NCBI GenBank assembly: GCA_029718625.1
Contig: CM056379.1
Coordinates: 59,671,626 to 59,735,625, forward strand
Source of the DNA: Synaphobranchus kaupii
Lineage: Eukaryota; Chordata; Actinopteri; Anguilliformes; Synaphobranchidae
Length of the DNA stretch: 64,000 nt
Direction of reading: 5' to 3'
Under the pieces are notes generated by a model. The model saw only the letters and a list, made by a program, of their open reading frames with translations, did no database searches and was not told where the DNA came from. Below are positions 56,156 to 64,000 of this stretch, in pieces. The number at the start of each line of letters is the position of its first letter. Position 1 is the first letter of the stretch. A program made the translations under genes and the position numbers.

Positions 56156-57646
56156 CACTGCATGTCAAAAGTTCAGGGACAGTGACACAATTTTTGTTGT
56201 TTTGGCTCTGTAATCTAGCAAGTTTGATTTGCAATTAAACAATGAATATGCGTTTAAAGTGCAGACTGTCAGGTTTAATTTGAGGGTATTTGCATCCATA
56301 TCGAGTGGTCTGTGTAAGAATTACAGACCTTTTTTACATAGTTCCCCATTTTAGGGGAGAAAAGGAAATTGCACAATTGGCTGCTCAGATGTTTCTGGCC
56401 CAGCTGTGTCTTTGCATCATTAGTTTATGCACAAGAAAGCTAACAAAAAGTGTAGAGTTGATTCTAGGTGTGGAATTTCCATTTTGTTATCTCTCAGCAT
56501 GAGGACCAAAGATGCCAGTAAAGCAGGCCATAATGAGGCGGCAAAATCTGAATAAATCAATCAGAGACATAGCTGAAATTGTGTGTCAGAATCAACTGTT
56601 TGGTACATTGTTAAGAAGGAAGAACGCACTGGTGAGCTCAGCAATAGCAAACAGCCTGGTAGACCACTAAAGACCACTGTAGTGGATGAATGAAGAATAC
56701 TTTAAATTGTGAAGCCAACCCCCTTTTCAACTGAACAGAACTAGAACACTCTCCAGGATGTAGGCATAAATGTGTAAAGACTACCATAAAGACAAGACTA
56801 CATTAGCATAACCTCAGAGGGATCACTGCAAGATGCAAACCACTGGTAAGCCTCAAGAACAGATGTCCAGGTTAGCATTCGTACCAAAGTGATGGAAAGA
56901 GGAAAGAGTGGAGAAAGAAAGGAACTGCTCATGATCCAAAGCGCCTCCCTCCTCTCTGAAGCATGGTGGAGGTAGTGTTACGGCTTAGACATGTATGGCT
57001 GGCACTGGCTCACTTGTCTTCATTGATGATGTGCCTGCTGGCGGGAGCAGAATTTTGAGGTTTACATTGGCATCTTATCTGCTCAGATCTAACCAAATGC
57101 CTCAAATATTATTGGACTGCACTGAACCTTGCTGCAAGACAATGACCCAAAACCCCAGCTAAAAAAACAAGAAGTTTCAGAACCAAAAGGTGGAATGTTC
57201 TTGACTGGTCAAGTCAATCACCTGTCTTGAATCCAATTGAACATGCGTTTCACTTGCTGAAGGCAAAAAGCCCCCGAAACAAACAGGAATTGAAGGCTGC
57301 AGTACAGGCCTGGCAGAGCAACGTCAGGGAAGATTCCCAGCGCCTGGTGATATTTATGGGTCGCAAACTTCAGGCAGTCATCGAATGCAATGTACTGGCA
57401 TCCAAGTACTAAATAAACAACTTATTTAAGATTAAGCTAAGTTTTCCAATTACATTTGCTCCCCTAAAATGGGGGGACTGTATAAAAAGGGCTGTAATTC
57501 CCTCGATATGGATGTAAATACCCACAAATTAAAGCTGACAGTCTGCATTTTAACCTCATGTAAAGTTTTATTTCAAATCCTGGAGTACAGAGCCAAAACA
57601 ACTAACATTGTGTCACTCACTGTCCCCAAACTTTTGATAGGCAGTG
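56156..57646 (+). pseudogene. Decayed Tc1-like transposon
   Basis: Ends CACTGCATGTCAAAAGTT and the complement of CACTGCCTATCAAAAGTT form Tc1-type inverted repeats; the left end is preceded by TA. Sub-terminal repeats (ATATGGATGTAAATACCC against GGTATTTGCATCCATATC) also pair. The transposase survives only as pieces, the clearest being MNPIEHAFHLLKAKSP...AAVQAWQSNV at 57227-57412, the C-terminal end of a DDE Tc1 transposase. Upstream pieces are broken by stops. Confidence 0.85.
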
Positions 57647-57903
57647 TTTATCTGCAAAAGTCATAAGACTTACAAAGCACTTACTGTTCAATTAATTTAC
57701 TGTTCTCACTGTCCTGCCTGACCGCTTGGGTTGAGTACATTGGAATTTGGATTGTTGGAAAGGCAATACTGGCATTCACTTTCCATTTGGAGAGTGTCTC
57801 TTTGCTCAGGCTGTTAAGCCACTTTGTTTAAAATGGTCACAAGATTTGAAAATAGTTCCCTGACTATGAACTGAGCCAGGCTGCCGTGATGAAAGAGCCA
57901 AGT

Positions 57904-58515
57904 TCATGTTTCTGAACACTGATTATAGAACACGCTGACAAAAGTCCCAAATCTGTCCTGCAGGTACATCTCCAGAGTGTCCAGGGGAATGAATCGTACA
58001 TCATACCCCCAGAACTGTTTCTTCTTCTTCCTGTCAATGGGAACGATCTCCTCTGTGCTATTTGGGTCATTGCGGCCAATGGCAGCAAAGGTTGGAAAGA
58101 CATTTGTGAGGTTTTCAGGAAGTGTTGTGTAGTTTGGGCAACAGTAGGCTGACCACAGATACTCTGGAACAGCTACACGGTGCTCCTTTAGCCAGCGCTC
58201 AGTCCGGTAGGGCATGGTTCCTGTCACAATGTAGGCTTGGTCCTTGCAGTATTTGGTCAGGAGTTGGCTCACTTTCATCTCCATACATGCCCAGGGACCG
58301 CCATTTGAGCCAGACTTCTGTGGGACCACATTGGTGAGGGTGAAGGTGGAGTCCCTATCCTGGGGGTCCTGGTGGTGCAGGCTGGGGTTGAGGTGGCCAT
58401 GGGTATAGCTAGAGTTGATGTAGTCCAGCAGTACTGCTTGGCTCTCCATAACATTCTGATCTACCTTTCCATATGGGAAGGAGACCATGTTTCCATCTGC
58501 TTTAGCATATGCCAG
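57904..58515 (-). CDS. ENDOD1-like DNA/RNA non-specific endonuclease, 3' coding exon
   Basis: The exon starts after acceptor TTTCTTCCAG at 58515 and runs 203 codons to the stop. It contains VLLDYINSSYTHGHLNPSLH, in which HGHLNP occupies the place of the catalytic DRGH motif, then FTLTNVVPQ with the metal-binding Asn. AYIVTGTMPYRTERWLKEHR and VPEYLWSAYCCPNYT follow, a block characteristic of ENDOD1-like proteins. The end, FWGYDVRFIPLDTLEMYLQD, is also conserved-looking. ENDOD1-like proteins normally begin with a signal peptide and an N-terminal half of the nuclease fold, usually on an earlier exon. That exon was not found up to 64000, so the gene is either 5'-incomplete or its first exon lies outside the window. 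Substrate and localisation are not shown by this exon. Confidence 0.8.
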   Translation of the reverse strand: MAYAKADGNMVSFPYGKVDQNVMESQAVLLDYINSSYTHGHLNPSLHHQDPQDRDSTFTLTNVVPQKSGSNGGPWACMEMKVSQLLTKYCKDQAYIVTGTMPYRTERWLKEHRVAVPEYLWSAYCCPNYTTLPENLTNVFPTFAAIGRNDPNSTEEIVPIDRKKKKQFWGYDVRFIPLDTLEMYLQDRFGTFVSVFYNQCSET

Positions 58516-58529
58516 CTGGAAGAAAAACA

Positions 58530-59670
58530 TATATCTCTCATTAATACATTTTTTAAATTGAATTTTTTAACTGCATTTGTTTATTTTTTTCACAATTTGG
58601 AATGTCCAGTTGTATATGACGGTGGGACTTTATGTAGAAATGTCATCCTGCAATCCATGAGAAAGGAAAATGGCATGTGCTCTCCTCTGAAGCAGACTGC
58701 AGACATCAAAATGATATAGTCCCACTCAATGTAACACTCTTCACTTCAGCAATGCTATGGCTGAATACCCACCACCCTGTGAGTATCCAACCTGAAGTGG
58801 TAGTAGTGCCATTGTTTTTTGATAACAGACCATGGGGACCATTTACAAAGTTGAACAGTGTCTTCACATTATGAGCTGCTCAACAGCCCCCATCTCTAAA
58901 TATATCTTTAAACTAGATTAACAATGTAATTAGAAGAAGAAGGGTTTTTAGTTTTAATGGGATAAAATTACACGTAGCCTAAATATTTTTAATTTGACCA
59001 GCTGGTTATGAATCTCTTATACATGGTGCCCCCCTAGTGGTAGACGTCAAAGTCCCAATTAGGCTACAGTCATGTTTCTCTGAAATGATAAATTACAGCT
59101 TTAAGAAATGCCCCAAAAATTACGCCGCAATTCATCTTGCCAGTCACATACAATAAAATGCACCATTTCTAAATGCTAAAAAAAAACATGTTCCGATATA
59201 GGAACAATAATAGCTAGCCTATATTATTAAAAATGGTCTGATTAACCCTGAAGAGTTTATTACAGCTTGTTAATGTCAAGTAGCCTAAAGTCGAAATTTC
59301 CACAGTGATATTGACACTTCAATAAGACTAGTAGAAACTAGGTGAAAATAGTTTTCTGATTTTGTAAGTCCTTCGCTTGAATGGAACGACTGCTGCCTTG
59401 TTGATAGCCTGGTGTATTTGCTTCGCAGTGGTATCAATTGTTCAGAATGGTATAGAAAAATGGTAATATGGTGGCCTGTATTCTGTGGTGGTAATGTGGC
59501 ATAATGGGATCAAAAGAAGGTGAAAGTGTTAAAATATGGTGATGTATTTTGTGGTAGGCTAAGTAATGTTAGTCTAAAGAACCTGGAAGTGATACAAAGA
59601 AGTAGTAGCCCAATGAATTGTGATGAAAGCACAAAAAGATAAGGCGTTAAGTAGGCAAACTGAGTAATAG
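58530..59670. other. Upstream of the ENDOD1-like exon: no further exon seen
   Basis: AT-rich sequence without a reading frame resembling the N-terminal half of ENDOD1. Confidence 0.4.
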
Positions 59671-59823
59671 CAACTGCCTACTATGGAAGCATATCCGTGC
59701 CAAAATTCAAGTGAAAATGCAAATCGCCGATTGCATTTAGTTTACATTCGATGTGCGCAAAAACCATGACATAATTCAAATGAATATGCAAAAGGCCATT
59801 TTGCGTTTTCATTTTCAAGTTAA

Positions 59824-60585
59824 AAGAGCTATATGTAACAAATTTACTGTACTAAATCATAAAATGAACATAGTATGTCATCAGAGATTAAGGAAACATG
59901 CTAAGTCGAAATACTGGCTTCTCCAACAACAATGCTACAGCCAGTATGTTCTCCTTTGAAATTTCCATTCCGGGTCGGAACGTCTGTATTTGTTTTGGCC
60001 TTGTGATTCACTATTCTCCGAGTTGACTCCGAGTCCACTGCCCATTACGAACAACCAGATGTACTCCGGCACTCCGACAGCCAATTTACGAATGCCTAAG
60101 CTAAGTTCAACATCGTTTCCATTTAGCTAGCTAGCTAAAGATTTAAATATATATATATGTATATAGTTACTCGCTAAACATACCACTAACGTTAGCTTAT
60201 ATCTGTGTGACCATAAACATAGCCAGCCATGCATTTAACTAACATTGACAGAGTTATAAAAAATCCACATGAGCTGGTTTATAATTCGCAAACAATAAAT
60301 AATAAATAAATTGCAAACGTATACATTAGCTGATCAACTTACAGTGTAGGACTCGTCGTCGCTTGTCATTGTCAAAATAGAATAAGATCATCTCAAAATA
60401 TAATGTTGCGTTCGGCTCGTCTTGCGCTCATGTTCGTTCAGTGTCTCGACTCCTCAACCTGGCAACCTGCATGAGCTTCGAGTCTGGGGAGGAGGGGATG
60501 GGCGGAGACAACTCTCTCCAATATTGTGAATTTGGATTGCAGTTCCCATTTTAAACGCTCAGTGTCAATGTTATATATAGCTCCT
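59824..60585. mobile_element. 762-bp element with TTAA target duplication, nested in the foldback left arm
   Basis: TTAA flanks both sides (59820-59823 and 60586-60589). Ends AAGAGCTATATGTAACA and the complement of AGGAGCTATATATAACA are inverted repeats. The opposite foldback arm lacks this segment, confirming insertion. TTAA duplication is typical of piggyBac elements, but no transposase is present. Confidence 0.75.
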
Positions 60586-60889
60586 TTAATGTACGCACTT
60601 TATCTGACAATTTGAAAATGTTAATGCAAATCCATTTCACATTTATTTTTTCTCGCCCTCTACGACACAACCCTGCCATAATTTAAATGAAAATTAAAAA
60701 ACACATTTGTATTAGCAGTTTCTTATTGCTATCGCATGATCCATGACCAAAAGAAAATGATAATTCAATTCGCCCTTGAACATATAATTTTCATGCTTTC
60801 TGTCAGGACAACTCACATACAGTATTTAAATGACATGTTTAATGAATGAATGTGCTGCATAATTATTTTAGTTTGGCGAATGGATGAAT

Positions 60890-60977
60890 GGATCTGCTTT
60901 AGTACTGCTCCGGAGCACGGGCATCTCCCCCCGCTAAACAAGAGATGACCAGAAACCCCCCATACTAAAGCAGATCC
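60890..60977. mobile_element. 88-bp MITE nested in the foldback left arm
   Basis: GGATCTGCTTTAGTA and TACTAAAGCAGATCC are inverted; the segment is absent from the right arm. Ends of the larger inserted block are about 60800-61005. Confidence 0.55.
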
Positions 60978-63275
60978 AAACAACAGGTGGAAGCTGGAGT
61001 GGTGGAGTGGCACAAGAGTGACATAATTCAAATGCAATGGCATTGCATCCGTTTACATTATCATTTCTGTGTGGTCACGCAAAAACCCTGCCAAAACTCT
61101 GAACTGAACATGCAAACTGTCAAAGCTGTCCATCAAGACGGGGCCTTGAAGAAAGGGGCGTTACAGGGGACCGTCAAACCACTTTTTTTAATTATGGTTC
61201 AACTTCAATGGTTGTGTGTGATTTCGGTCGTTAGGCAGTTACTAGGCTAGATACAGATAGCGACATTTCCTAGTTCTCTGTGTTTGGGGATTATAGGCTA
61301 AATGCTAAAAACTAGGAAACGAGGTAGCCTAAACGTTACGATGAGCCTAGCCAGCCCGTTGTTTACTAACTTAACCTTAACAGCGGACTTGCCGTAAGAG
61401 GCAATAGATTTCCCTTCACTGGTTTGCCTTAGACAGGGCTGTGTGATAAACCAACATTGGGCTATTGCCTAGCCTATATTCGATGTCACTAAAATAAAAT
61501 AAGCAGGCTATCAATAAAATAAGTGCTTATGTCTCAAATCTTGTATGAGTGGTAGACCTATTTAAATTAAAATGATTCTGTAGGCTATGTTCTTAGAGGA
61601 CTGAGCATAATGGCACTGTGCCAATACTGGCATTAATTTTTTTTCAATTATTATTTTACAGCTCTGTAGATATGCTACTGTCGGAACTCACTGTAGTCGC
61701 ACACCCTCAGTTTTTACATTCTCGCTCACGTAGCCTAGCCTATTTAAATTGAACAAATTAAAATGTTTTGTGTAGTAGGCTAGGCCACAACAGTAAAATC
61801 CGCGTCATATAGGCTAACCGCCGCATCTTACAGCATTGAGATCGGAACATTATAATAAAATTAAAATATAATTTTAAAAAATTGTGTAAATGTCCATTTG
61901 TTTTAATCTGTAGCCTAGGCTATGTTGCTTCTTGACTAGGCTAAATATAGATTATTAGGCTACAATAGCCGAGGTTACAGGTTTAATGGGCCTGTGAGTA
62001 GGGAGAGTCGGGGCTGTGCCCCGGGGGTCGTTTCCCCAGTGTTTTCACCCAATAATAAAAGAATCTCAATTGCTGTCTTTCAGTTTTTACCAGTCTTTTA
62101 CTGCCATCTGCTGGGTATAGATATGAATGACAGTTTACACAACATAGCCTACACGGAATATGCCAATAATTAATAGAAATCGTGATGGAAATACCCACGG
62201 TGAAAAGGGTAGCACATTTTCAGGCATAGCTTGCCATGAATAGCTGGCTGGTTTTGACCGTAACTGTACGCAAACCCGTAACATTAGGCTAGTTACCACA
62301 CCAGATTAACGAAAGCAGGGGAACATATCTAAACTTTAACTAACTTAACATTGGGCTGGCTATGGCTCATCGTAACTTTTAGGCTACCTCGTTTCCTTTT
62401 TAATTTTTATCATTTAGCCTATATAATCCCCCAACGAACTAGGAAATATCGCTATCTAGCCGGGTTACTGCCTGACGACCGAAATCACAGACAACCATTG
62501 AAGTTTAACCATATATTCAGTGGTTTGAATGGTCCCCTGTAATGCCCCTTTCTTCGAGGCCCCGCCATGATGGGCATGCTTTGACAGTTTGCATGTTCAG
62601 TTTGGAGTTTTGGCAGGGTTTTTGTGTGACCACGCGGAAATGATAATGTGAACGGATGCAATACCATTGCATTTGAATTATGTCACTCTTATGTTAAATG
62701 GCGAATTGAATAATCATTTCCTTTTTGTCATGGATCATGCGACTACAATAAGAAACTGCTAATGCAAATGTAGTTTTTAATTTTCATTTAAATTATGGCA
62801 GGGTTGTGTCGTAGAGGGCGAGAAAAAATTAATGTAAAATGGATTTGCATTAACATTTTTCAGATTCAATCAGAGTCAATCTGTGCATACATTAACTTTA
62901 ATATTAAAACGCAAAGTGGCTTTTTGCATTTTCATTTGAATTATGTCATGGTTTTTGCGCACAGCGAATGTAAACAAAATGCAGTCGGCGATTTGCATTT
63001 TCATTTAAATTTTGGCGGGGATATGCTTCCATAGCCTACACCATGAAAGTGAAGCTTGTAAAGTCACTAACTATTCGATTCATAACAGGATTACACGATT
63101 AGCTAATGTTAAATGTAGCTGTTAGCTGCTCACCTAAGTGTAATTAATGTTACCTAGCGCGAACATTCACATAACTCTGCAGCTAGCTAGTGCCATTGAC
63201 ATTTGGATTTGAGGCAAAAATGTGAATAGGCCTCGTCACGTGATTGTACTGTGACGTAACTAGAATTATTACTTT

Positions 63276-63487
63276 ACAGGCATTTAGCAGACGCTCTTAT
63301 CCAGAGCAACTTACACAACTTCTTATTACATCTTATTACATTTATCCATTCATACAGCTGGATATATACTGAAGCAATTCAGGGTACGTACCTTGCTCAA
63401 GGGTACAACGGCAGTGTCCTACCTGGGAATCGAACCTGCAACCTTTCGGTTACAAGTCCAGTTCCTTAACCGTTATACTACACTGCC
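63276..63487 (-). repeat. tRNA-derived SINE with L2-type tail
   Basis: Read on the minus strand, the head GGCAGTGTAGTATAACGG and B box GGTTCGATTCC (RNA polymerase III promoter) are followed by a body with CCCTTGAGCAAGGTACGTAC and the tail CTCTGGATAAGAGCGTCTGC. The tail is shared with the fragment at 9715-9749. Confidence 0.8.
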
Positions 63488-63489
63488 AC

Positions 63490-64000
63490 CCTGTCACGTG
63501 ACCATGTTCCAAATCTCATCGGTTTGTTCTTAACCAATCAGAGTTCAGTGCGCCTACTCAACACTCATCATGCCTCTCTGTTTTCTGTGTAGCCTAAAAA
63601 CATTTTGGACCCAGGACAAATGTTAAATGTGATTGCCTGCTTCTATTGATTACCATATTGTGAACTTTTGGTACCTAGATTGCGCTGGGGCAACTCCGTT
63701 GACTTTCACAACGCTCTATTGGAAATACATGGCAGAGCTCATCGGTAATACTATTTTTGGGCCATGGTAGCCATCTTGCGGTGGTGCCACTTGCGGAAGA
63801 ACCAAATTGAATAGGGTGGAATGGAACCATGTGACCACGTTTTCTTTCTAGTTCGTATATGACGTATAGCACGTAGATGACGTCACGTGGCGCTGTTATG
63901 GTGACATGTAGTCCAGCTGTCTCGTGTTCGTGTTTGTTAATTTGAATGTGTTTTGTTGTGTCGGGCTTTTGTCTTTTGTTTTTTTTCATGCGCTGTGTGT
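63490..64000. other. Window end, no gene seen
   Basis: A minus-strand open frame at 63675-63989 has no recognisable domain and simple composition; not called. Confidence 0.4.

Larger units (their letters stand above)
59681..63034. mobile_element. Giant foldback element with ~0.7-kb inverted arms
   Basis: Left end TATGGAAGCATATCC and right end complementary to it, both bordered by GCCTAC. The right arm 62330-63034 mirrors the left arm 59681-61383 once two insertions (59824-60585 and about 60800-61005) are removed. Shared landmarks include GACATAATTCAAATG, GTTAATGCAAATCC, CGACACAACCCTGCC, GGCATTGCATCCG-type and AACGAGGTAGCCTAAA-type segments. The loop is about 950 bp. No transposase ORF seen; class unassigned. 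Confidence 0.8.

Noticed and set aside
60343..60369. Candidate ENDOD1-like first exon
   Set aside because: Not annotated as CDS because it lies inside a transposon-like insertion and lacks a signal peptide; kept only as a finding.
63675..63989. 104-aa minus-strand frame at the window end
   Set aside because: No recognisable domain, no splice context, and composition typical of non-coding sequence.

Overview
The window is nuclear DNA from a ray-finned (teleost) fish. Genes have spliced exons with GT-AG introns, the repeats are fish families (a 5S-rRNA-derived SINE3, tRNA-derived SINEs with an L2-type tail, Tc1-like and hAT-like MITEs, DIRS-type and chromovirus retrotransposons), and the cellular genes look fish-like. 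No species can be named from the sequence alone.

Layout. The first 30 kb is almost entirely transposon-derived. A decayed LINE endonuclease (214-978) is followed by a SINE (1453-1650 and 7805-7944) split by a terminal-inverted-repeat element, which itself carries a decayed DIRS-type tyrosine-recombinase retrotransposon (about 1935-7590, + strand). A SINE3 (8602-9682) carries two nested MITEs. A second, different DIRS element (about 11727-16195) lies on the - strand and is badly decayed. From 16.4 to 22.4 kb no gene is visible. At 22458-30796 a palindromic Tc1-like element contains a full-length, apparently young Ty3/Gypsy chromovirus (22825-30076, - strand). It has 1451-bp LTRs about 1% diverged, a 5-bp target duplication, gag and pol with a -1 slippery site, and an 11-nt match between the expected RNA 5' end and the primer-binding site, the signature of self-priming.

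From 31 to 41 kb there is a tandem cluster of three two-exon actinoporin-like genes on the + strand. The first has a 10-bp deletion in its first coding exon. A 32-copy array of a 31-bp minisatellite separates genes 1 and 2. From 44.0 to 51.8 kb a complete eight-exon type I keratin gene lies on the - strand. Exons 2-6 measure 83, 157, 162, 126 and 221 bp, which are the conserved type I keratin sizes. MITEs, including a 752-bp hAT palindrome with a perfect 8-bp target duplication, sit in its introns. At 57.9-58.5 kb is a - strand exon of an ENDOD1-like nuclease gene whose 5' part is not convincingly present. The last 4 kb holds a giant foldback element (59681-63034) with two smaller elements nested in its left arm, then a tRNA-derived SINE.

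The genes do not form a pathway. The keratin is a structural epithelial protein, and the actinoporin-like and ENDOD1-like genes are lineage-expanded families in fish. The most informative material is the layered insertion history and the chromovirus replication signals. All calls come from reading the sequence; no database search was run.
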